Shown here one piece after another: positions 6,745 through 14,143 of a DNA stretch of 22,806 nt. This DNA comes from an uncultured beta proteobacterium (GTDB lineage: Bacteria > Pseudomonadota > Gammaproteobacteria > Burkholderiales > SG8-39), in assembly GCA_902826155.1 (NCBI GenBank), contig CADEDU010000010.1, positions 1 to 22,806 on the forward strand, read 5' to 3'. The position numbers and the translations under genes are program-made. The first letter of the stretch is position 1; each line of letters opens with the position of its first letter. Under the pieces are notes generated by a model, which was given only the letters and a program-made list of their open reading frames with translations, made no database searches and was not told the DNA's origin.

Positions 6745-8892
6745 ATGGAACGCTCGTTTTCCGCCGAGATCGAATCCCTCAAGCTTGGTGCCGGTGACAC
6801 CTTCGTCGGCGAAGGCATCCTGGCAGTCACCAAAGCACTGCTGCAATCGGGCGTGTCGTACGTCGGCGGCTATCAGGGCGCGCCGGTTTCGCACCTGCTC
6901 GACGTGATGGTCCAGGCCAAGGACTATCTCGACGAATTGGGCGTGCACGTCGAGGCGTGCACCAACGAAGCGGCCGCCGCGGCGATGCTCGGCGCCTCGA
7001 TCAACTACCCGATGCGCGGCGCGGTGACGTGGAAATCGATCGTCGGCACCAACGTCGCTTCCGACGCTCTCTCGAACCTGTCGTCGCCCGGCGTGGTGGG
7101 CGGCGCGATGATCATCGTCGGCGAAGACTACGGTGAAGGCGCCAGCGTGATCCAGGAACGCACCCACGCGATGTGCCTGAAGAGCTCGATGTGCCTGCTC
7201 GATCCGCGGCCCGATCTGCCCATCATCGTGCGCATGGTGGAAGAAGGCTTCGCGCTCTCGGAAACCTCGAACATGCCGGTGGTGATGGAACTGCGCATCC
7301 GCGCCTGCCACGTGCACGGCGCGTTCGACGCCAAGGACAACAAGGCGCCGGCGATATCGACCCGACATCCGCTCGAAGGTCCGCCGGCGTTCTACTACGA
7401 CCGGCTGGCGCATCCACCTGCTACGTTCCGGCAGGAGAAATTGAAGTTCGACAAGCGCATTCCGGCCGCGCGCCAGTTCATTCGCGAGCACGCGCTGAAC
7501 GAAGTGCTGCCGGGCAAGGACGAGTCGCTTGGCCTGATCGTGCAGGGCGGCCTCTACAACAACCTCACCCGTGCACTCGAACAATTCGGCCTGGCCGACG
7601 CGTTCGGTCAATCGCAGCTGCCGATCCTGGTGCTGAACGCGGTGTATCCGCTGGTGCCCGAGGAGATCACTGCATTTTGCGCCGGCAAGCGTGCGGTGCT
7701 GGTGATCGAAGAAGGGCAGCCTGAGTTCATCGAGCAGGAGGTGGCGATGATCCTGCGCCGCGCCGATCTGAACACGCGGCTCGCGGGCAAGGATTGCCTC
7801 GCCATGGCCGGCGAGTACACCGCCGAAGCGATCGCGCGTGGCCTCGCGGCATTCATCGACAAGCACGGCGATCGCGCGCAAGCCACACGGGGCCGGCAAT
7901 GGGTCGACGCAGCCGATGCGCTGCGCCAACGCGCCAACGAAGCGCTCGGCAACGCGATGCCGCCGCGCCCACCGACGTTCTGCGTCGGCTGTCCCGAGCG
8001 GCCGGTGTTCGCGGCGCTCAAGTTGTCGGAACGCGAGGTCGGCAAGCCGCACATCGCCGCCGACATCGGCTGCCACGCGCTGGCGACATTCGAGCCGTTC
8101 TCGTCGGGCAACTCGATCCTCGGCTACGGCATGAGCCTCGCCAGCGCCGCGGGCGTCGCGCCGATGCAAGGCGGACGCACGCTGTCGATCATGGGCGACG
8201 GCGGGTTCTGGCACAACGGCTTCCTCTCGGGCGTCTCCTCCGCGATGCTCAACAAGAGCGACTCGGTGCTAATCGTGATGAAGAACGGCTACACCTCGGC
8301 CACCGGCACGCAGGAGCTGATCTCCTCGCCGCTCGAGGCCGCGAAGGCAGCGGCTCGCGAGCAGAGCGCGGCGCACAGCGATCAGACAATCGAGCAGACG
8401 CTGCGCGGCGCGGGCGTGAAATGGTTGCGCACGGTGCACACCTATCGCGTGAGCGAGATGACCAAGACCTTGCGCGAGGCGTTCACCACCACCGAGCCCG
8501 GTTTGAAGGTCATCCTGGCCGAGGGCGAATGCCAGCTCGAACGCCAGCGCCGCATCCGGCCGCTATTCGCCGCGCTGCTCAAGCAGGGCGAGCGCGTCGT
8601 GCGTACCCGCTTCGGCGTCGACGAAGACGTGTGCTCGGGCGACCACTCGTGCATCCGGCTCTCGGGGTGTCCGTCGCTCACCGTGAAGGATTCGAACGAT
8701 CCGCTCAAGGTCGATCCGGTCGCCCACGTCAACAACAACTGCGTGGGTTGCGGACTATGCGGAGAAGTTGCGCACGCAGCGGTGCTGTGCCCGTCATTCT
8801 TCCGCGCCGAGATCGTGCAGAACCCGGGCTGGTGGGACAGGCTGAAGTGGCGCGTGCGCCGTGCGGTGATCGGTGCGTTGCAGCCGGCGTAG
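6745..8892 (+). CDS. iorA: Indolepyruvate ferredoxin oxidoreductase alpha subunit (IorA)
   Basis: Catalytic subunit of a 2-oxoacid:ferredoxin oxidoreductase acting on aryl-pyruvates. It has 715 residues, full length for the family. The N-terminal half holds the pyrimidine-binding type domain (GGYQGAPVSHL; HVEACTNEAAAA). TPP binding is marked by TFCVGCPERP, GDG at 484-486 and KNGYTSATG from residue 513. The C-terminal iron-sulfur region has C630, C636 and C642 in CSGDHSCIRLSGCP, then C666-x2-C669-x2-C672 and C682-P. All key residues are present, so it should be active if a beta subunit is supplied. The usual adjacent iorB is missing; an iorB lies upstream across 5.3 kb. Downstream genes follow at 18, 57 and 23 bp, suggesting this opens a six-gene operon. 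Confidence 0.93.
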   Translation: MERSFSAEIESLKLGAGDTFVGEGILAVTKALLQSGVSYVGGYQGAPVSHLLDVMVQAKDYLDELGVHVEACTNEAAAAAMLGASINYPMRGAVTWKSIVGTNVASDALSNLSSPGVVGGAMIIVGEDYGEGASVIQERTHAMCLKSSMCLLDPRPDLPIIVRMVEEGFALSETSNMPVVMELRIRACHVHGAFDAKDNKAPAISTRHPLEGPPAFYYDRLAHPPATFRQEKLKFDKRIPAARQFIREHALNEVLPGKDESLGLIVQGGLYNNLTRALEQFGLADAFGQSQLPILVLNAVYPLVPEEITAFCAGKRAVLVIEEGQPEFIEQEVAMILRRADLNTRLAGKDCLAMAGEYTAEAIARGLAAFIDKHGDRAQATRGRQWVDAADALRQRANEALGNAMPPRPPTFCVGCPERPVFAALKLSEREVGKPHIAADIGCHALATFEPFSSGNSILGYGMSLASAAGVAPMQGGRTLSIMGDGGFWHNGFLSGVSSAMLNKSDSVLIVMKNGYTSATGTQELISSPLEAAKAAAREQSAAHSDQTIEQTLRGAGVKWLRTVHTYRVSEMTKTLREAFTTTEPGLKVILAEGECQLERQRRIRPLFAALLKQGERVVRTRFGVDEDVCSGDHSCIRLSGCPSLTVKDSNDPLKVDPVAHVNNNCVGCGLCGEVAHAAVLCPSFFRAEIVQNPGWWDRLKWRVRRAVIGALQPA

Positions 8893-8910
8893 CGCTGGAA
8901 GGATGAGGGC

Positions 8911-9837
8911 GTGACCCGCCCGTCGCCGAACCGGGCGCTCGCCCTGCTCACTGTGCTCGGCGTGCTCTGGGGCAGCTCATACGCGCTAGCCGCCATTGCC
9001 CTGCGCTCGATCCCGCCCAACACGGTGGTCGCGTTGCGCGTAGGTATCGCCACTATCGTGCTGCTCATGGTGCTCGCTTGGCAGCGCAAGTCTCTGCCAC
9101 GCGAGGCCGCGACCTGGCGATCGTTTTTCGTGCAGGGCACGCTCAATCCCGGTGTTCCGTGGATGCTGATCGCCTGGGGCCAGCAGTTCGTCGGCAGCGG
9201 TCTCACCGGTGTGATCAACACGCTCTCACCCGTCATCGCCGTGCTCGTCGTCGCGTTCTGGACCCGGCACGAAGTGATCACGCGCACGAAGATCGCCGGC
9301 GTGCTGCTCGGGCTGGCAGGCGTGTTGGTGATATTGGGAACCAGCGCTTTGAGCGGCACGCACGAAGATCTGTTCGCCGAATTCGCCATCCTGTGCGGCA
9401 CCGCGTGCTTCGCTGCCTCGGCCATCTACGGTCGGCGCTTCGGTCATGTCGACCCGTCGGTGAGCGCAACGGCAACGCTGTTGTGCGCCTGCGCGATCGT
9501 GATCCCGCTCGCGCTGGTGATCGATCGACCCTGGACACTCACGCCCGCGCCAAGCGCACTCGCCGCCTGCGTCGCGCTGGCGCTGTTCTGCACCGCGCTG
9601 GGATTTCTCATCTACTTCCGCCTGCTGCGCACGATCGGCTCCACCGGCACCACGAGCGTGAGCTACATCCGCGTCGGCGTGGCGGTGCTGCTCGGGGCGG
9701 TGACGCTGGGTGAGCCGATCACGTTCAAGCTCGCGCTTGGACTGGCGTGCATCATCGCCGGGGTGGTATTGATCACGCGATCGGGCGCGCGCCCATCAGC
9801 AACGAACCCGGCGGCCGCTGAACGCGCGCTCGGGTAA
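8911..9837 (+). CDS. EamA-domain permease of the drug/metabolite transporter superfamily
   Basis: Inner-membrane transporter of 308 residues with about ten hydrophobic segments arranged as two EamA repeats (roughly residues 10-140 and 155-290). It opens with the classic VLWGSSYALAAIAL helix, and each repeat ends with a GE-type motif (LGEPITFKLALG before the last helix). The start is GTG at 8911, behind a purine-rich GGAAGGATGAGG stretch. It lies 18 bp after iorA and 57 bp before the second RidA gene, so co-transcription is likely. DMT proteins export or import amino acids and other metabolites; the substrate may be a product or precursor of the IorA reaction, which is inference. Confidence 0.9.
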   Translation: MTRPSPNRALALLTVLGVLWGSSYALAAIALRSIPPNTVVALRVGIATIVLLMVLAWQRKSLPREAATWRSFFVQGTLNPGVPWMLIAWGQQFVGSGLTGVINTLSPVIAVLVVAFWTRHEVITRTKIAGVLLGLAGVLVILGTSALSGTHEDLFAEFAILCGTACFAASAIYGRRFGHVDPSVSATATLLCACAIVIPLALVIDRPWTLTPAPSALAACVALALFCTALGFLIYFRLLRTIGSTGTTSVSYIRVGVAVLLGAVTLGEPITFKLALGLACIIAGVVLITRSGARPSATNPAAAERALG

Positions 9838-9884
9838 CGATTTCGACGAACGACACAAGCCCACTCACGCTTCAACCCAAGGAT

Positions 9885-9889
9885 GGAGG
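9885..9889 (+). promoter_or_regulatory. Shine-Dalgarno deciding the start of the second RidA gene
   Basis: GGAGG lies 5 nt before the ATG at 9895 and overlaps the reading frame of an alternative ATG at 9883. It supports the shorter MTKRYN start. Confidence 0.65.
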
Positions 9890-9894
9890 CGAAC

Positions 9895-10368
9895 ATGACC
9901 AAGCGCTACAACCCTGCTTCGATCGCGGCCCCGATGGGCACGTACTCGCACGGCGTCGAAACACCGCCCAATGCGCGCTGGCTGCACGTGGCCGGACAGA
10001 CTGCGCTGCAGAAAGACAGCACGGTTCCCGCCGGCATCGAAGCGCAGACCGAGGCGGTGTGGTCCAACATCGTTGCCATTCTCGCCGAGGCGAAGATGGC
10101 GGTGACCGACATCGTGAAGATCAACACCTACATCACCCACGCCGAAGATTTCCCCGGCATGGCGAAGATCCGCGCGAAGTATCTGGGTGATCACCGCCCG
10201 GCATCGACCGCGATCATCTGCACTGCGCTCGCCCGGCCGGACTTCATCGTCGAGGTGGAGGCTATCGCGGCGAAGACGGGCCCCGAGCGGCCGGTAACGA
10301 CCCGGCACGTCAAAGCAAAGGCCGCGGCGAAGCGGGCCGCGAGCCGATCGGGGAAGAAGCGGCACTAG
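9895..10368 (+). CDS. RidA-family protein with a basic C-terminal tail, copy 2
   Basis: Probable imine/enamine deaminase of the Rid family, 157 residues. The core (about 1-130) has YSHGVETPP near the N-terminus, HVAGQTAL, RPAST with the carboxylate-binding R101, and the terminal FIVEVEAIAA strand with E120 and E122. It differs from the first RidA protein of the window in the glycine loop and C-terminus. Unlike ordinary 125-130-residue family members, it continues with a tail of about 19 residues (139-157) rich in Lys, Ala and Arg, ending SGKKRH. The tail is in frame with no sign of a frameshift, and the next gene begins 23 bp downstream. The tail may bind nucleic acid or an acidic partner; that is speculation. 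Confidence 0.88.
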   Translation: MTKRYNPASIAAPMGTYSHGVETPPNARWLHVAGQTALQKDSTVPAGIEAQTEAVWSNIVAILAEAKMAVTDIVKINTYITHAEDFPGMAKIRAKYLGDHRPASTAIICTALARPDFIVEVEAIAAKTGPERPVTTRHVKAKAAAKRAASRSGKKRH

Positions 10369-10391
10369 GGCGATCGGAACCGTCCCGAATC

Positions 10392-11801
10392 ATGCCCCGC
10401 ACCCTCCTCCAACACGGCACCGTCGTCACGATGGACGACAAGCTCGGCGACATCGCCGGTGGCGACGTGCTGATCGAAGACGATCGAATCGCCGCGGTCG
10501 GGCGGAACCTTTCGGCTACCGATGCTGAGGTGATCGACGCGTCGCGCATGATCGTGATGCCCGGGCTGGTGAATTCGCACATCCACACCTGGGAGATCAC
10601 GCTGCGCGGCATCGGCGCCGACTGGGTGAGCTCGCGCGACTACTTCGGCACCATGCACGGCAATCTCGCGCAACGGTTCGAAGCGCCCGACAACTACGTA
10701 GCCAATCTCCTCGGTGCGCTGAGCCAGCTCGACGGCGGCACCACCACCATCTTCGACTGGTGCCATAACCTGCGCTCACCCGACATGGCCGACGCCGCAA
10801 TCGACGGGCTGGAGCAATCGGGCATTCGCGCGGTGTTCGGTCATGGCACGGCCAAGCCGATGGGCGAGGTGCCGCAGGGCAAGCACTACTACGAGATCCC
10901 GCAGCCGCGCGAACAGGTGCATCGCTTGCGCACCGGCCGGCTTGCCTCCGACGATCGGCTGGTGACCATGGCGCTGGCGATCCTGGGGCCCGACTGGGGC
11001 ACGTACGAAGTTGCGGAGGCCGACATCCGCCTCGCGCGCGAGTACGGGATCATCAATAGCGCGCACACATTCGGCCGCAAGGGCAAACGCATGGTGCCCG
11101 ACGGCATGGTCCGGCTGCACAAGGCCGGGCTGCTCGGGCCCGACCACAACGTGGTACACGGCAATTGCTTCGACGACGACGAGTTGAAGATGATCATCGA
11201 CGCCGGATGTTCCACCTCGGCGACGGTGATGGCCGAGATGCTCAACTGCGAGAGCACCGCGCTGCTCGGGCGCGTCGAGCGTTTCGGCGGGGTGCCCGCG
11301 ATCGGCACCGACGTCGATCCGTATTTCGCCGCCTCGATGCTGCTGGAGATGCGCCGCGCGTTCACGCATCAGCGCGAGATCGACAATCGCGAGCTGTTCG
11401 GTCGCGCCGCGTATCCGCCCAAGCACCACGCCACCACCACGCGCTCGGCGTTGAAGTGGGCCACGCTCGGCGGCGCACGCGCACTGCGGCTCGATCACAA
11501 GATCGGCTCACTCACGCCGGGCAAGCAGGCCGACATCGTGATGATTCGCGCCGACGATATGAACCTGTTTCCTTCGGTGCCGCAGGGCGATCCGGTGCAC
11601 ACGGTGGTGATGAACGCCGAAGCCGGAAACGTCGATACGGTGTTCGTTGCCGGGCAGATCCGCAAACGGCACGGCAAGCTCACCTTCGCGGTCGAACGCA
11701 TCGCCCAGCTCAAGAACGAGCTGCTCGATTCACGCGCGCGGATCATGCGCGCGGGCAACTATCAGTACACACCGGCACCGCAAGGCACGCGCGCAGCATG
11801 A
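10392..11801 (+). CDS. Amidohydrolase of the ATZ/TRZ (cytosine deaminase-like) group
   Basis: Metal-dependent hydrolase or deaminase, 469 residues. The N-terminal beta-sandwich is followed by the TIM-barrel metal motif H63-x-H65 (NSHIH), then H225 (SAHTFG), H256 (VVHGNC) and D307 (IGTDVD). The H256-to-D307 spacing of 51 equals that of AtzA. The Glu that normally sits three residues after the third His (HxxE) is Gly (G228), which is unusual. C-terminal GSLTPGKQADIVMI is a typical closing strand. The substrate is not predictable: deamination or dechlorination of a ring, or opening of a cyclic amide, are all possible. It follows the second RidA gene by 23 bp, and its stop overlaps the start of dgoK (ATGA), so its substrate may belong to the same pathway as the sugar-acid enzymes. 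Confidence 0.85.
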   Translation: MPRTLLQHGTVVTMDDKLGDIAGGDVLIEDDRIAAVGRNLSATDAEVIDASRMIVMPGLVNSHIHTWEITLRGIGADWVSSRDYFGTMHGNLAQRFEAPDNYVANLLGALSQLDGGTTTIFDWCHNLRSPDMADAAIDGLEQSGIRAVFGHGTAKPMGEVPQGKHYYEIPQPREQVHRLRTGRLASDDRLVTMALAILGPDWGTYEVAEADIRLAREYGIINSAHTFGRKGKRMVPDGMVRLHKAGLLGPDHNVVHGNCFDDDELKMIIDAGCSTSATVMAEMLNCESTALLGRVERFGGVPAIGTDVDPYFAASMLLEMRRAFTHQREIDNRELFGRAAYPPKHHATTTRSALKWATLGGARALRLDHKIGSLTPGKQADIVMIRADDMNLFPSVPQGDPVHTVVMNAEAGNVDTVFVAGQIRKRHGKLTFAVERIAQLKNELLDSRARIMRAGNYQYTPAPQGTRAA

Positions 11802-12802
11802 GTGCGCGGCTCGCGCTGACGATCGATTGCGGCACGTCGAATTCGCGCGTCCGTGCCTGGCGAGATGGCGCGGTGATCGCGCGGGGCGAAGCGGCGGTTG
11901 GCGTGCGCGACACCGCGATCACCGGAAGCACGACCGCGCTGATCACCGGATTGCGTCAGGCGCTCGATGCGACGCTTGCCGCCTGCAATGCAAAGGCCGA
12001 TGCGGTGGAGGTGTGTGTCGCCTCGGGCATGGTGAGCTCGAGCCTGGGCCTGCACGAAGTGCCGCATCGATTGGCACCCGCCGGCATCGCCGAGCTCGCG
12101 CAAGGTATGGCGCGCGCCGCGATACCGTCGTTCGCGCCGTTCGACGTGTGGTTCGTGCCGGGGGTACGCATGGACAAGGCACCGGTCGCGGTCGACACCG
12201 CCGGCGCGATGGACATGATGCGCGGCGAGGAGACCGAGACGATCGGGCTGATCGAGCGCTTGCACCTGAAAGTGCCGTTCGTGGCGCTGTTTCCCGGTTC
12301 GCACGCCAAGTTCGTGAGTGTCGATGCAACCGGCAGCATCGATGCTTGCCTGTCGACGCTCTCGGGCGAGCTGATCGACGTGCTCGCGCATCACACCGTG
12401 CTCGCCTCCGGTTTGCGTGATGGGTGGCCTGACGCGCTGGACGACTACGCACTGCTGGCCGGCGCGCATCTTTCGCGCAACGAAGGGCTGAATCGCGCCG
12501 CGTTCTCCACGCGAGTGGTCGAGCTGTTCGGCGCTACGGATGCGCGTGCGCGCTTCAGTTTCCTGATCGGCGCAGTGCTCGTGCACGATCTGCTCGCCTG
12601 CGCGCATCACGGCACGGTCAGCGCCGGCGCGCGCCAGCGCCTGGTGGTGTGCGGCAAACCGTTGATGCAGACGGCCTATCGATTGCTCGCACGCGCGGCA
12701 GACGGGTTCGGCGCGATCGAAACGCCGGCACAATCCGCACTCGATGATCTCGCCGGTTGCGGTGCATTGGCCGTGGCGCGGCACAGAGGATTGCTCGCAT
12801 GA
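11798..12802 (+). CDS. dgoK: 2-dehydro-3-deoxygalactonokinase
   Basis: Phosphorylates 2-keto-3-deoxygalactonate with ATP in the DeLey-Doudoroff pathway. It has 334 residues, slightly longer than the E. coli enzyme. It shows the N-terminal phosphate motif IDCGTSNSR (9-17), VASGMVSSSLG (74-84), DMMRGEETE (139-147) and FPGSHAKFV (165-173), all at DgoK-type spacing. The ATG at 11798 overlaps the amidohydrolase stop, and its own stop overlaps the aldolase start; both are 4-bp ATGA junctions, so the three are translationally coupled. A long open frame continues upstream to 11165, but it only shadows the amidohydrolase. No galactonate dehydratase or galactose dehydrogenase is in the window, so the substrate could come from elsewhere or be a different 3-deoxy-2-ketoacid. 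Confidence 0.92.
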   Translation: MSARLALTIDCGTSNSRVRAWRDGAVIARGEAAVGVRDTAITGSTTALITGLRQALDATLAACNAKADAVEVCVASGMVSSSLGLHEVPHRLAPAGIAELAQGMARAAIPSFAPFDVWFVPGVRMDKAPVAVDTAGAMDMMRGEETETIGLIERLHLKVPFVALFPGSHAKFVSVDATGSIDACLSTLSGELIDVLAHHTVLASGLRDGWPDALDDYALLAGAHLSRNEGLNRAAFSTRVVELFGATDARARFSFLIGAVLVHDLLACAHHGTVSAGARQRLVVCGKPLMQTAYRLLARAADGFGAIETPAQSALDDLAGCGALAVARHRGLLA

Positions 12803-13527
12803 ATGCGAAGACCGGTAGCTCCCCCGCAGCCAATAGCGACACCCCGGCCCCGATGCATTCGCGCATCGCCAAACAACGCGTGATCGCGCGCATCCACGAC
12901 GCCGGCTGGGTGGCGATCGTGCGTTGCGATTCGCCCGAGGAGGCGCTGCGCATCGGTGAAGGCTGCGCACGCGGCGGCGCGGCGGCAGTCGAGATCACTT
13001 TCTCGGTCCCCAACGCCACCGACGTGATTCGCGCATTGGCCACGCGCTTCGGCGAGCACGATCTGCTGGTGGGAGCCGGCACGGTGCTCGATCCGGCCAT
13101 GGCGCAACGGGCATTGGATGCGGGCGCGCAGTACATCATCGCGCCGGCGTTCGATCCGGCTACGGTGCGGTTCTGCGTCGAGCGCGAAGTCGCCTGCATG
13201 CCCGGCGCGATGACGCCTTCGGAAATCCTCGCCGCCCACAATGCCGGCGCCGACGCGGTGAAGCTCTTCCCCGGCGAACTTCTCGGTCCGGCGTTCGTGC
13301 GCGCGGTGCGTGCGCCGCTGCCTCACATTGCGCTCATGCCTACCGGTGGCGTCACGCTCGACAACATCGACCAGTGGATCGCAGCGGGCGTGTTCGCAGT
13401 GGGTATCGGCAGTTACGTCTCGGCCCCGGCGAAGGCGGGCGATAGCGCCGGCGTGGCCGAGCGTGCGCGCAACCTCACCGCGAAGATCGCCGAGGTGCGC
13501 AGCAAGCTGTCTGGCCCGCCGCGCTGA
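12799..13527 (+). CDS. dgoA: 2-dehydro-3-deoxy-6-phosphogalactonate aldolase (KDPG/KDPGal aldolase family)
   Basis: Class I aldolase that splits 2-keto-3-deoxy-6-phospho-galactonate into pyruvate and glyceraldehyde 3-phosphate. It has 242 residues. Active-site features are R42 (AIVRC), E65 (AVEITF), GAGTV at 93-97, the PGAMTP turn and the Schiff-base K155 in VKLFPGE, followed by PTGGV. Compared with the roughly 205-residue E. coli DgoA it has about 20 extra residues at the N-terminus and a longer C-terminal helix. AGAGGA 9 nt before the ATG at 12799 and the 4-bp overlap with dgoK support this start. Pairing with dgoK favours DgoA over Eda. It is the last gene of the run, 18 bp from the convergent DoxX gene. 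Confidence 0.9.
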   Translation: MNAKTGSSPAANSDTPAPMHSRIAKQRVIARIHDAGWVAIVRCDSPEEALRIGEGCARGGAAAVEITFSVPNATDVIRALATRFGEHDLLVGAGTVLDPAMAQRALDAGAQYIIAPAFDPATVRFCVEREVACMPGAMTPSEILAAHNAGADAVKLFPGELLGPAFVRAVRAPLPHIALMPTGGVTLDNIDQWIAAGVFAVGIGSYVSAPAKAGDSAGVAERARNLTAKIAEVRSKLSGPPR

Positions 13528-13545
13528 CGGCGAGCCGATTGTCGT

Positions 13546-13968
13546 TCAGGCCGTCTGCAGCCGCGGCTGCACTGCGGGGCGCGAGGTCAGCGCGAACGCG
13601 CCTTCACCAAGCAACGCCTGCACGATAGCGGCAGCCACCAGGAAGGCGGGATATTCCCAGCCGCCGTTGGGCGCGGTAAAGAGCCAGCCGTTGCCCAGAT
13701 GTACCCAGGTGGCCCCGATCAGGATCGGCACCAGTGCCGCCGACACCAGACGCGCGTGCCAGCCCACCAGCAACAGCACGCCACCGACCAGCTCCGCTGC
13801 GAACGTCACGTAGGCGAGCGGGCCCGGCAGGCCGACCGACTCGAAGAATTTCACGGTTCCGGGCAGCGTGAACACGGAGTACTTGAGCAGCGCGTGCGCG
13901 ATGAACATCACGCCGAGCGCGATGCGGAGGACGAAAGCGGCATAAGGGGCGGTGCGGTGGTCGATCAT
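13546..13968 (-). CDS. DoxX-family membrane protein
   Basis: Small inner-membrane protein, 140 residues with four hydrophobic segments. It has the DoxX marks FVLRIALGVMFIAHALLK at the first helix, FFESVGLPGPLAY after it, and FAAELVGGVLLLVG for the second helix. GAGGAG about 6 nt before the ATG at 13968 supports the start. It is divergent from a LysR gene, with 175 bp containing a palindrome between them, an arrangement often seen for this family in Burkholderiales, so the LysR protein probably controls it. DoxX relatives are linked to thiosulfate:quinone oxidation and redox stress; the role here is not known. A 16-bp perfect palindrome lies in its last codons. Confidence 0.88.
   Translation of the reverse strand: MIDHRTAPYAAFVLRIALGVMFIAHALLKYSVFTLPGTVKFFESVGLPGPLAYVTFAAELVGGVLLLVGWHARLVSAALVPILIGATWVHLGNGWLFTAPNGGWEYPAFLVAAAIVQALLGEGAFALTSRPAVQPRLQTA
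13556..13571. repeat. 16-bp perfect palindrome at the 3' end of the DoxX gene
   Basis: TGCAGCCGCGGCTGCA is a perfect dyad inside the last codons of the DoxX gene and 29 bp past the dgoA stop. It could stop or slow transcription in both directions between these convergent genes, but it has no loop and no T-tract. It may simply reflect the coding sequence. Confidence 0.5.
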
Positions 13969-14032
13969 GGCGACTCCTCAATGGGTTCAATGGCGCGCAT
14001 TCTGCGCAGCCGGTCGTCCGGGATAAAGGGCT

Positions 14033-14059
14033 CCTGATGGGATACATTGATGCATCAGG
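14033..14059. promoter_or_regulatory. Candidate LysR operator between the DoxX and LysR genes
   Basis: CCTGATG (14033-14039) and CATCAGG (14053-14059) form a perfect inverted repeat around an AT-richer core. Nested in the right part is a perfect 10-bp palindrome, TGATGCATCA (14048-14057). The site lies 65 bp upstream of the DoxX start and 84 bp upstream of the LysR start, a common place for an autoregulated LysR site. Confidence 0.45.
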
Positions 14060-14132
14060 CGAGATAATCTGGAGCGCCCCCTCCCCTGATCGCCCCTCAT
14101 CGCCCATCACCCCACGCTTCGCCCGAACGACC

Positions 14133-14137
14133 AGGAG
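14133..14137 (+). promoter_or_regulatory. Shine-Dalgarno supporting a TTG start of the LysR gene
   Basis: AGGAG ends 6 nt before TTG at 14144. The reading from that TTG gives MDRLLAMTVF, the usual N-terminus of this LysR group; no ATG upstream fits. Confidence 0.75.
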
Positions 14138-14143
14138 CTCGCC

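Noticed and set aside
6676..8214. 512-codon open frame on the minus strand
   Set aside because: It lies opposite iorA, is His/Arg-rich with no family resemblance, and is a by-product of GC-rich codons.
11165..11797. Long N-terminal extension of the dgoK frame
   Set aside because: It lies within the amidohydrolase gene; the conserved DgoK N-terminus begins at 11798 at an ATGA overlap.
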